Assembly: GCA_963662395.1 (NCBI GenBank)
Contig: OY759511.1
Coordinates: 682,001-746,000, forward strand
Source: JAPOXR01 sp963662395
GTDB lineage: Bacteria; Pseudomonadota; Alphaproteobacteria; Rhodobacterales; Rhodobacteraceae
Length of the DNA: 64,000 nucleotides
Direction: 5' to 3'
Both the position numbers and the translations under genes were made by a program. Below the pieces are notes generated by a model, which had not been told where the DNA came from, made no database searches, and saw nothing but the letters and a program-made list of their open reading frames with translations. Every line of letters begins with the position of its first letter. The first letter of the stretch is position 1. This document shows, piece after piece, positions 54,908 to 63,453 of the stretch.

Positions 54908-56997
54908 GTGACGGCTTCTCTCGAGGAGAATGCCCGCCGGCCCCGACGCCGGGTGGGCACGTGTCACACGCGCCGGAAGGCGGTGGTTCATGTCCGGCAG
55001 CCGGCTCCGGGCCGGGTCGAACGCCACCGCGAGTCGACGCGGATGCAACACGGGCTGACGGCCCGCGCCCGCCTCCCGGGCCGGGCGGACGTGAACATCG
55101 GGGTCGTGGATGACGATCCCGGCTGCCCGGCCCGCGAGGCCGGCACCCGTTCCGGATTCTCCGGCCTCGTTGCCGACATCATCCCCGGCGAGGTATCGCG
55201 CCTGGCGCGCAACCTGTCCGAATGGGGAGGTCTGCCGGATTTCCGCGGCCGGGCTGATACGCCGATGCCGACACCGGGTCATTGCATGGCCTGAAACGCC
55301 CCGACGACCGTTTCCTGCTTGGCATCAGAGGAACCGTGAGCGAAGCCGAACTCCACACCCTGCACCATCGCATGCATGCCGGCCGGGAGGCCAGGGCGGC
55401 GCGCGGGGAGCTGGCGGTGCTGCCGTCACGCGGCTACGTGCAGGACGAACAGGGTCGCGCGGCGAAGGATCCGGATGCCGGCGTCAGGGCCCGGATCGAC
55501 GGCATCTTCGCGATGTTCAGGCAGCATGGCAGCCTGTCCATGGCCCTGCGCATGATGGCGGCCGACGGGCAGGGCTTTCCGGTGCGGCGGGCGCGTGGCC
55601 CGCGGCGCCGGATGCCGGAATGGCCGGAGCCTGGCAGCGCCTCGCTCTGCGACATGCCGACCAGCCCGGTCCATGCCGGTGCCTTTGCCTGGGGTCGCGC
55701 CAGGGGCAAGGTCAGCACCCTGCCGCTCGAGGAGCGTTGGCGACATCTCGTCGGGGATTCTCATCCCGGCTGCATCAGCCGGGAGGAGTTCGAGCCGAAC
55801 CAGCGGCAGCCGGCCGATAACAGGTGGCCGGTGCGCAGCCTCGGCGGCGGCATGCTGAGCGGCCTGCTGCGTTGTGGCCGCTGTGGCCAGGGCATGACGG
55901 TGCATTACCGCCTCGGCAGCGACGAGGAGGCGGGGTATCAATGCCGCGGCCAGCAGGATCGCGGCGGTGACAGGTGCCAGTCACTGCCCGGCCTGCCCGT
56001 CAACAGCTTCGTCTCCAGGGCCGCCCTGGAGGCATTGGCCCCGGCCACCCTCGACATTTCGCTGAAGGCGATCGAGGGCACCGAAGAACAGCGGGCGGCA
56101 GAACATGAACAGTGGCGGCTGCGCCTGCAGCGCGCCGAGACGGACGTGGCCGCGGCTGAGCGGGCCTGGCGTTCGGTGGATTGCGACAACCGCCTGGTGG
56201 CGCAGATGCCGGAGGATGAGTGGGAGACCTCCATGGCCGAATGCAGGCGACCGGGCGATGCCTGCGACCGGTATTGCCACGAGGTGCCGGTCCGGCTCAC
56301 CCCGGAAGAGCAGGATTTGATCCGCCGTTCGGCGTCCGGGATGGCGGAGCTGCGGGATGGCGGCTGCCTGAGCACGCCGGAGAAGGCGGAACTCCTGCGC
56401 CTGATGATCAGCCGGGTGAGCGCGACCATCATCGATGAAACCGGACGCGTCGAGATCGAAATTCTCTGGCACGGCGGTGACCGGACACGGGCGGAAATCC
56501 GCCGTCCGGTGCAGGAGGCCAGCCAGCTGAGCTACTACGCCGAGCTCTGCGCGCGCGTCCGCGCCCTGAAGGATGAGGGCCGCAACCACGCCGACATTGC
56601 CGGGACCCTGAACGCCGAAGGCCTGCAGCCACCCAGGAAGAGCCGGTTCAACGGCGGCATGGTGACCAGACTCGTGAGCCGGACAGGGGCCGGCAATCCC
56701 GCCAGGAAGCGGGGCCGGTTCTTGCCTGCGGGGCGCCGTCCGGACGAGTGGACCATGGATGAAATGACCGAAAGGACCGGCGTCTGCAGGCCGACCCTGT
56801 ACAACTGGATCCACGCCGGCAAGATCAACGCCCGCAAGGAAAGCAGTCAGCACCCGTCAGGACTCCGGCTGATTCACGCCGATGGCGACACGTTCGATGC
56901 CATCCGCAAATGGCGCCAAATGCCCGGCTCGGAGAAGGCAGGCCTGCCGATGCGTGACTTCAGGACCGCGTCCAACGCAGACCTGCAAACACCATAG
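54908..56997 (+). pseudogene. Large serine recombinase, dead
   Basis: The N-terminal resolvase domain (VVHVRQPAPGRVERHRESTR ... PGEVSRLARNLSEWG) is in one frame and the rest (LKRPDDRFLLGIRGTVSEAE onward) in another, with the change near 55280. The catalytic serine, normally in VRQS, is Pro here (VRQP), and about seven residues before EVSRLARN are missing. The C-terminal part has a recombinase domain, a zinc beta-ribbon (LLRCGRCGQGM), a coiled coil and a terminal MerR-like helix (EMTERTGVCRPTLYNWIH). Two independent lesions make it inactive. Confidence 0.88.
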
Positions 56998-57011
56998 GGG
57001 CAGCATGATGG

Positions 57012-58434
57012 GAAGTCCTCGATGCGCCATCTCCGGAGGTAGAAGCCGACGATGTCGGCGGCCTGTGACGGTGTCGTGACCTGACACGTGGTCAGCAGGA
57101 ACCACTGGACGGGGTCCTCGTCCTCGGGCGGGTTGCGTTCCACGATGTGGACCGCCGACACCATCATCGGCGTGCACCCTTCCATGGTCCGTGTCGCCGG
57201 CAGCGTGACGCGGCGGAACCGCAGGTCACAGGTGACCAGGCGCTTGCGGCGTGCCGGACGCGCCTTCCTGCCGGAGGAGTTGGGCCGTGCCGCAAGTCCG
57301 TCGATCTCGACATCGATCAGGCCATCGGGCTCACCACCGCTCATGACGGCAAAGAGCTTCGATGACCCGAGAACCCGGTCGTGTCTCGCACGCACCAGAA
57401 GGTCGACGCGTGGATGGCGGCGCTGGTGATCGAACAGCTCGAAGCGGTCCGCTTCCCGGTCACGGACATGGATGATCCGCGTCCTGCCCGTGACCTCCCG
57501 TGCCGCCCGCGCCACGTCGGTGAACCCGTCAAGCCGGCGCCGTGTCTGACGCCGTGTCGCTGGTGCCGACACCACCTGATCGAAGTTCAGGTCCAGCACC
57601 CCGAGCGGCAGACCGGTCCCGGTCACGGCCAGGGTCGCATGCAGCGACAGACCCAGGCTCTGCACACCGGTCCGGTTCCTGCCGATGATCTCCAGTCCGT
57701 CGCAGCCAGGCCGCGTCGGGAAGCTCAGATCGGTGCCGTCCCGGAGCGCCAGCACCGTGCTCTGGCCGCGCAGCCGCTGCACACTGCGCTCCCGGTGCGG
57801 CGCAAGGATCGCCGGAACCGTGATGTCCGACTCCTCCGGCGCCTCGATCAGACGGTAGAACCCGGTGATCTCCTTGCTGGCGCTGCCGGCGTTGATCTTC
57901 CCTCCCGGGCAGGACGCCAGCAGACCCGCGCTCTTCACCAGACGTGCCGACAGTCGCTTGTCACCCAACGGCGCTCCTCCGAACTCGTTGGCGGCCCACT
58001 CGGCCGCATTCAGACCCTCTCCCGGCTCCGGCACCGGGGCATGATCGACCCACGCGACCCCGAGCTTGCGGCGCCAGTCCGCTGCCAGGGCGTACATGAA
58101 CACCGTCTTGACCGTCAGCGCACGCTGCTTCCTCGTATCCTGACGGCCCCGCCCCGTGGTCCGGCCGACCATGAGGAAGTCGGCCGCTCTCGGACAGCTC
58201 CCCGCCACGCCGGCATCGGCAAAGCTCTCCACCAGCCAGGGACGATACCCGTAGCGGTCCTCGAAGTCCCGCGACAGACGCCGCAGCACCCGCCCCAGCA
58301 CATGGCTCGCCAGGTGCGGGCAGCGCACCGACGCACGGATCAGGAAGCGGCTCAGACAGACCACCCGGTGCAGGTGGTCCCGGCGTCCCTCATCGCTCCA
58401 CGCCATCCACCGGTCACGCGCCGACACCCGCAGG
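57012..58434 (-). pseudogene. DruA-transposase 1, middle part
   Basis: Continues the DruA domain (LSRFLIRASVRCPHLASHVL, YGYRPWLVESFADAG) into an IS50-like DDE transposase: GDKRLSARLVKSAG, LALRDGTDLSFPTRPGCDG with the first Asp, and HVRDREADRFELFDHQ with the second. It stops at YLRRWRIEDF, the YREK motif, where the serine-recombinase element is inserted. The last piece is at 50128-50567. Confidence 0.8.
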
Positions 58435-60855
58435 CTACTCATTGCCCACAAAAGATGTTCCGCTAGCCTAATGACTTCAGGAGGACACTGTCCTCTCCGG
58501 CATCGGCGCTGTGGCCGACCATCCAGGCGGCAAAGGCCAGGGCCGACTGACCGTTCCAGATTACCTCCGCCCCGGGAGGTCCGTCATTCTTTCGGTCAAG
58601 GTAGCCGCCCATGGTCGCCACCAGGCGGAAGGCGGCGCCAAGATCGGTCGGCGGCACCATGCGCCTGGTGGCGGCAAAATCCGAGAGCAGTCCGATCTCG
58701 ATCTTCGAGAAGGCGTTGTCCACCGGCTGCTGCGGTTCGGTGCGCGCCAGCTGCGTGAGGGCGGCGATCCGCCAGGCGATGACGGCATTGATGACCACCG
58801 CCCGCTCCAGGCGCTGCCGGTTCTGGTGGGCGGTGGTCTCGACCTTGCAGCCCGACTTCAGGATTCGGTGCCAATCTTCCACCCGCCATCTCAAGGCATG
58901 GAGGCGCAGGATCTCGCGCGCCTTGCCGGCGCTGCCGACATCGAGCGTGGTCAGGAGCCGCCAGCATACCGGCCTGGTGCCGTCCGGCGGGTCCACCTCC
59001 CCGGCATGGATGGCGCCCATGGTGACGGGATCGGGACCGAAACGGGCCTTCTCCCGCACCGGCGGTGGCAGCTCCACCGTCATCATGCGCAGGGCCAGAA
59101 CGGCCTTGCGGGCGACCCGCCCACCGAAGGCGGACTGCCCACCCGTGGAATTGCGCTCCGAGAGCCGGCCGATCTCGATGGAGGCGCGGCCGATCTCCGG
59201 TGCCGAGGCCATGGTCTCGAACAGCTTCGGCTGGCCGCGCCCGAGAGAGCGGTCATGGCGGGCCCGGACCAGCAATGCCAGGGAGCGCCGGCCGAGCGCC
59301 CGGTATTCGGCGAAGAGGTCAAAGGCATCTGCCTCCCGATCCATCACTGCCACCACCCGCACCCCGTCAAGCTCGCCGGCAATGGCGGCGCTGTCCCGAA
59401 GCCCCCGCAGCCAGCGCCCGGTCCTCCGGTCCAGGACATTCGCCGCCCGCTTCACCTTGCCGAATGGCAGCGCGTCGAACTCCATGCCGACCACGCCGAG
59501 CGGCACGCCGTCGCCGCCGACCGCCAGCGTCGAGTGCAGGTGCAGCCCGCGGGTGCCGGCTCCACCCTTGTTCCGGCTGATCCTGCCAAGCCCGTCGCAA
59601 CCGCGATGGGTAGCGAAATCGAGATCGGTGCCGTCCTGGACCAACAGGGCCAGCCGTCCGGCCTGCATCCGCCGGATGCTGCGGGCCCGGTGCCCCGAGA
59701 GCATGGCCGTCGCCGACACTGCGTCGTAATCCGGATGCTCGATCATCCTGTAATATCCCTTCACTGCCGCCTCGTCGCCGGCCGCGGCGGCGAAGAATGT
59801 CTTCGAGAGCGACCGGGCCTGGATACGGGCGCTGTCGACCAGCCGGCGGGTCAGCCGCGCATCGCCGAGCTTCACCGAGCCGAACTCGTTCATGGCCCAG
59901 CTTGCGGTGTCAAGCCCGTCGCCGGCACCCAGGGCCCTTGCGGTGCCATCCAGCCGGTCACACCAGTCTGCGGCCAGCGGCACCAGCCAGACCGCCTTCG
60001 CCGGCTCCACCCGCCCATCGCGCACCCGCCGCCCGCAGGTCTCGCCGACACGGCGCCAGCCGGCGGCAGCAAAGCAGGTTCCGTCATGCTCCGGTGCAAT
60101 AAAGGTCTCGACCAGCACCGGTGCCACGCCATACACCGCCTCGAAGTCACCGGACACCCGCCGCCGCGCCATGCCCAGCAGCATCGATGCCAGGTTCGGC
60201 ACCGAGACCGACGGCCGGACCAGGAACCGGGCCAGCGAGATCACGCGCTCGAGATGCCGCTCCCGCGCGTGGCTGTCCCAGCCGATCCATTCATCCCGCG
60301 CCGCCAGGGAGCGCGTCGCCGGAACGAACAGCAGCCCGCCGAGCCAGCCATGCGCCGAGCCGACCAGGTATCGCAGCTGGCGCCCGACATGCAGGCGGGC
60401 GGCGCGGGGATGCTCCGAGGCCATCAGCTCATTGAACACGAGCCGCCGCGCATCGTCGCCGACCACCACCAGCTCGAGGTCGCCGATGGCGCCGGCCCGC
60501 GACGGCAGTCCGGTCGGCTCCGGTATCGCGACACCGGTGCGGGCGACCCGGCCATGGCCACCGCCGCCGTCCGGCGGCGGCAACTCGATGCGGCCTCTGC
60601 CTTCCATGCGACGCAGTGCCGACAGGCAGCTGGTGACCTGAAGCTCGCCGCGGTGGTCGAGGAATCCGAAGGCCGAACAGACGCGCCGGCCGATCTCGGC
60701 CCGACTGTGAACTCCCTTGCGCGCCAGAATGGCCGTGAGCTTGCGAAAGCCGGCATCCGATGACAGTCTCCGGGGAATTGATGCATTGCCTGCCATGGCG
60801 GCACTGTAGCAGGTGGGTCATGGCGAGTCGAGTCGAGTTTGTGTCCAATGGGCAG
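58435..60855 (-). mobile_element. DruA-transposase element 2 (IS4/IS50-like)
   Basis: 2421 bp, inverted ends CTACTCATTGCCCACAAA (58435) and the inverse of GTGTCCAATGGGCAG (to 60855). An 8-bp target duplication CCCGCAGG lies at 58427-58434 and 60856-60863, inside the DruA domain of element 1. Its single gene is intact, so it is possibly active. Confidence 0.85.
58463..60796 (-). CDS. DruA-transposase fusion protein
   Basis: A 777-residue protein. Residues about 15-260 form a DruA (DUF4338) domain: LTAILARKGVHSRAEIGRRV, LRYLVGSAHGWLGGLLF, WIGWDSHARERHLERVISLA and ETFIAPEHDGTCF. The rest is an IS50-like transposase with LVQDGTDLDFATHRGCDG (first Asp), VVAVMDREADAFDLF (second Asp) and RWRVEDWHRILKSG. 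The Tyr of the YREK motif reads His here. DruA is a component of the Druantia anti-phage system; in IS elements it probably has a DNA-handling role. ATG 60796 is preceded by the element end. Confidence 0.82.
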   Translation of the reverse strand: MAGNASIPRRLSSDAGFRKLTAILARKGVHSRAEIGRRVCSAFGFLDHRGELQVTSCLSALRRMEGRGRIELPPPDGGGGHGRVARTGVAIPEPTGLPSRAGAIGDLELVVVGDDARRLVFNELMASEHPRAARLHVGRQLRYLVGSAHGWLGGLLFVPATRSLAARDEWIGWDSHARERHLERVISLARFLVRPSVSVPNLASMLLGMARRRVSGDFEAVYGVAPVLVETFIAPEHDGTCFAAAGWRRVGETCGRRVRDGRVEPAKAVWLVPLAADWCDRLDGTARALGAGDGLDTASWAMNEFGSVKLGDARLTRRLVDSARIQARSLSKTFFAAAAGDEAAVKGYYRMIEHPDYDAVSATAMLSGHRARSIRRMQAGRLALLVQDGTDLDFATHRGCDGLGRISRNKGGAGTRGLHLHSTLAVGGDGVPLGVVGMEFDALPFGKVKRAANVLDRRTGRWLRGLRDSAAIAGELDGVRVVAVMDREADAFDLFAEYRALGRRSLALLVRARHDRSLGRGQPKLFETMASAPEIGRASIEIGRLSERNSTGGQSAFGGRVARKAVLALRMMTVELPPPVREKARFGPDPVTMGAIHAGEVDPPDGTRPVCWRLLTTLDVGSAGKAREILRLHALRWRVEDWHRILKSGCKVETTAHQNRQRLERAVVINAVIAWRIAALTQLARTEPQQPVDNAFSKIEIGLLSDFAATRRMVPPTDLGAAFRLVATMGGYLDRKNDGPPGAEVIWNGQSALAFAAWMVGHSADAGEDSVLLKSLG

Positions 60856-61342
60856 CCCGCAGGGCCGCGGCAGAGAACCCGAGAGCGCCCAGCCAGCCAT
60901 GGGCCGAGCCCACGAGGTAGCGCACCTGACAACCGGCAAAGGTCGTCATGCCATGGGGATGTTCGTGCGCCATCAGCGTGTTCCACACCTCACGCTCACG
61001 GCGCTGCGTCACCACCAGGAGATCGAGATCCCGGATCCGGGCCGGGTGCGACGGGACATCGACCGGCTCGGGAACCGAGGCCTCGAGCTGGCGCGGCTTG
61101 TTCGCCACCGCCGCCCGTGGCGCCGGCAGGACAATCTCCGGCGACGCCTGAGCCAGCGTCGCCAGTGCCTTCATGCAGCCCGCAAGCTGCGGGCGGCCGC
61201 GGGTGTCGACGAACGAGAACTCCCCGCAGATCCTGCGGGCAAAGGCCCGCCGGCTGTCGAACTGCTCGTGCGACAGGATCGCGATGATCCGCGAGCGTGC
61301 CACATCGCCGCGAAGGGTGCGGCTGATCCGGGATTGTGCCAT
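60856..61342 (-). pseudogene. DruA-transposase 1, N-terminal part
   Basis: First part of the transposase gene of element 1, from MAQSRISRTLRGDVA through ICGEFSFVDTRGRPQLAG and YLVGSAHGWLGALGFSAAALR. This is the N-terminal half of a DruA (DUF4338) domain. The second DruA-type element is inserted at 60855, after ALR; the frame resumes at 58434 with VSARDRWMAWSDEG. Confidence 0.75.
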
Positions 61343-61411
61343 GGTGGCGCAGATGTATTGGACGCTGTTCTCATTGTTCAGGCTTTTTTTGACTACTCGG
61401 TAGGGCTAGGC

Positions 61412-61953
61412 CACGGGATGTCCGATGACTTCCATTCGCCCGACCTCTCCCCGGCCGGCGCTTCGATGCGGCGCCAGACCGCCGATCGTGGCAGGCCGGA
61501 GCCATGATCGTCCGCAACGCCGGCCTCGGGAAGTCGCACGGCACCGCGAAACTTCCCGGCCTGCCCATTCATCAGCATCGGCGATGTGGCCCACTGCTCG
61601 AGAAAGCCGCCGTCCCGGACCTCCTCCCGGTCCGGCAGCGGCAACTTCCGCCCGGTCTCCCTGCCGCGCACCCGCGGCCGTTCGACCCTTGTCCTTCCTC
61701 CCTGGAAGCCGACCATGCCGGTTGTCGTCCCCCATCGGTAGCCCGGCTTGCCTGCGTCCCGTCCGTAGCGCTCGCCAGCCGGCTCCCCGGCGTCTTCATT
61801 CATCATCGTCATCAGCGACTCGATGCCGGTGCCGACATCTCCCCGGGCCTCATGGACGAGCCGGCCGATCTGTCTGGTGTCGATGGTGCCGGAATGCCTG
61901 GTGGTGGTTGGTGTCGTCCTGGTCATGGTGTTGCTTCCCCTTCCGGATTTCAC
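61412..61953 (-). pseudogene. IS256 transposase, N-terminal part
   Basis: N-terminal codons of the right IS256 copy, including GYRWGTTTGMVGFQGGRTRV and ERPRVRGRETGRKLPLP, the strand-rich region typical of mutator transposases. The frame enters the DruA-type element at 61411. The rest of the gene resumes at 50094. Confidence 0.75.
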
Positions 61954-62247
61954 ACCCCGGGCCTGGCGCTCGAGGGAGGCAACGCCAACCTCTGCCCGAG
62001 TTTCAACATTGGTCGGGACATTCCCTCAAAATGGACCATTTCAAGATGTCTCGTTCACCGGAAGCTTCATGGATTTGGTCCGTACTGTCGGCGGCGATGC
62101 GGGCTCGTTCGTCGCCGGGCAGCTAGAGGCGCGCCGCTTGTTCACTCACTGCTTGACCAAGTCATGAGAACGCTACCGGTCATCGTCCTTTACGGGACGC
62201 ATTTGGCAAGATACGGACGGCACTCATGCTATGTGGCCTAATGAACT

Positions 62248-62490
62248 GTGTACGCGCCGCTTCTCCGAGGGCAGAACCTTGCGGCTTTCGAGAGCATCGT
62301 CATTCAAGCGGGGCGCGGTTTGATTCTTCTTTACAGGGCGAAGACGCCCGGAGGCCTTGCTGCTCTACCGAGCAATCTTCAGGTGGCACTGCGTGGCAAT
62401 CGCTCTTGCCGGCACGGCTCTCAGATCAACGCGCCACCGTGCATTTGCTTCCGTTGGGCAGTTGAAGGCCCGGCGATGTGGAGATGGTGG
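62248..62490 (+). pseudogene. HigB-like toxin remnant
   Basis: The frame ending ALRGNRSCRHGSQINAPPCI and CFRWAVEGPAMW resembles the HigB/RelE C-terminus (LKGDRxGQxSIRINDQWRICFRW), but the final codons are shifted: the expected DVEMVDHN stop reads only in another frame. The N-terminus is poorly conserved. It lies directly upstream of the HigA-like gene, the usual order. Confidence 0.5.
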
Positions 62491-62512
62491 ACCATAACTG
62501 AGGAAGGTTGGC

Positions 62513-62836
62513 ATGACTGCAAGGAACGGCATGAAGTTGGTTCATCCCGGAGATGTTTCGCACGATGAATTCATTGCGCCTGGGTTATCAGCCAATGCCC
62601 TGTCGAAAGCGCTGGGCAAACTGGTGACGACGATCATGAACGGCCAACTGAGCGTGGGTGCTGACATCGCTCCGTGGCTTGCGCGCTACTTCGGGACGAC
62701 ACCACAACTCCGGATGAACTCTCGAAGGACGTGGACGTATTGCCAAACGGAGATCGTGGCAGGTCACGAAATCACGAAGTGTATGATGTCCCGGCAGTTG
62801 GCGATAATAGGTGAGGTTGCCGATGCCAGTTCCTGA
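62513..62836 (+). pseudogene. HigA-like antitoxin, degraded
   Basis: A 107-codon frame whose first half matches HigA (VHPGDVSHDEFIAPGLSANALSKALG, LARYFGTTPQLRMN) while the second half (RTWTYCQTEIVAGHE) has lost similarity, as if frame-shifted. The helix-turn-helix contains non-consensus residues. It probably no longer neutralises or represses. Confidence 0.55.
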
Positions 62837-63453
62837 TTTCCAATCGCTGATGCTCCCTACACTCAAGGCGTTCGCCGACGGTGGGGAGTCGCCAATCTCC
62901 CAGGCACGGAAACAGATCGCCGCTGCCGAGGGTATCTCTTCCGAAGAAATTGGGGAAATGCTTCCGAGTGGTCGGCAGACAGTCTTCGTGAACCGTGTGA
63001 GTTGGGCCGTGATGTACATGGAGCGCGCCAAGTTGTTGGCACGAGTGCGCCGCGGCGTCTATCGGTTGACACAAGAGGGTAAGCGCTTGCTGTCCCGGGA
63101 GCCTTCTCGCATTGATTTGAAGATGCTTGAAGATTACCCCGGTTTCGCCGAATGGTCGAAACCAGCAAAGGCCCAGCCTGCTGGCAAGGACCCGGCGTCC
63201 AAACAGAATGAAAGTACTGCCGGCACGCCAGAGGAGGCGCTGGAACGGGCCGTACAACAGTTGAACAGCGCTCTGGAAGCAGATGTGTTGCATCGGGTCC
63301 GCAACTCGGACCCCGCGTTTCTTGAACGGGTGGTCGTGGATTTGCTGATCGCGATGGGTTATGGCGGCGGCGATGCCACGATGGGCCAAGTAACTGGCGG
63401 TTCGGGCGATGGCGGTATCGACGGCAAGATCCGGGAGGACGCGCTTGGCCTGG
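62823..63453 (+). pseudogene. mrr: Mrr restriction protein cut by transposon
   Basis: From ATG 62823 the product reads MPVPDFQSLMLPTLKAFADG with the N-terminal Mrr winged-helix domain (SGRQTVFVNRVSWAVMYMERA, VRRGVYRLTQEGKRLL) and then the start of the Mrr nuclease domain (FLERVVVDLLIAMGYGG, GGSGDGGIDGKIREDALGL). The metal-binding Asp of GIDG is present, but the QAK residues that complete the active site are lost because the transposon begins after DALGL. Type IV restriction of modified DNA by this gene is therefore abolished. Confidence 0.85.

Larger units (their letters stand above)
50677..54910 (+). pseudogene. Small gene split by primase transposon
   Basis: ATG 50677, preceded by GAGGAGG, reads MSGQDILKNLPEQHRQ up to 50728. 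After the transposon and one CCAG, the frame continues RLELRLAQMILSRLRQQDQD from 54847. The join is perfect, so this short helical ORF was intact before insertion. It precedes the serine recombinase and overlaps its N-terminus in another frame. Function unknown, perhaps a recombination accessory protein. The 3' end of the gene is not clear. Confidence 0.5.
50557..57022 (+). mobile_element. Serine-recombinase element (decayed)
   Basis: Bounded by direct repeats GAAGTCCTCGA (50557-50567 and 57012-57022), which lie in the codons for the YREK motif of DruA-transposase 1. Excluding the nested primase transposon it is about 2.33 kb and carries a small gene and a large serine recombinase. Large serine recombinases integrate at short identical cores, which fits the 11-bp repeats. 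The recombinase is dead, so the element is fixed. Confidence 0.7.
50095..61403 (-). mobile_element. DruA-transposase element 1 (IS4/IS50-like, split)
   Basis: Inverted ends CTACCGAGTAGTCA at 50095 and 61390-61403, with 8-bp near-duplicates of the IS256 target outside. When its two internal insertions are removed the element is 2425 bp, almost the length of the related element at 58435-60855 (2421 bp). It encodes one large DruA-transposase gene on the minus strand, now in three pieces. Confidence 0.8.
44136..62026. mobile_element. IS256-bounded composite transposon
   Basis: Two same-orientation IS256-family copies (44136-45457 and 49273-62026, the latter interrupted) flank a cargo of about 3.8 kb. 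The 8-mer CAAAATGG stands immediately left of the left copy (44128-44135) and right of the right copy (62027-62034), as an 8-bp target duplication would. The inner ends of the two copies have no such match. This is what a composite transposon produces. The exact terminal base is uncertain by 2 bp on the right. Confidence 0.6.
49273..62026 (-). mobile_element. IS256-family element, right copy (interrupted)
   Basis: The left end GGGATGTCCCGACCAATG (49273) and right end ATTGGTCGGGACATTCCC (to about 62026) match the left copy. Between 50087 and 61411 an 11.3-kb nested element is inserted with an 8-bp duplication (GGCAAGCC / GGCTAGGC, two mismatches). Comparison with the left copy shows the sequence on either side joins exactly when the insertion and one 8-mer are removed. 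Confidence 0.8.

Noticed and set aside
54908..56997. Serine recombinase as an active phage integrase
   Set aside because: The catalytic serine is Pro, there is a frameshift and a deletion, and no phage structural genes are nearby.
58511..60763. 750-codon plus-strand open frame
   Set aside because: Antisense to the DruA-transposase gene, which carries all expected motifs.
44044..62167. Open frame that would read across the empty composite-transposon site into FTGSFMDLVRTVGGDAGSF
   Set aside because: The frame is continuous after removal of the transposon, but it has no recognisable domain and no clear start, so I do not call a disrupted gene.
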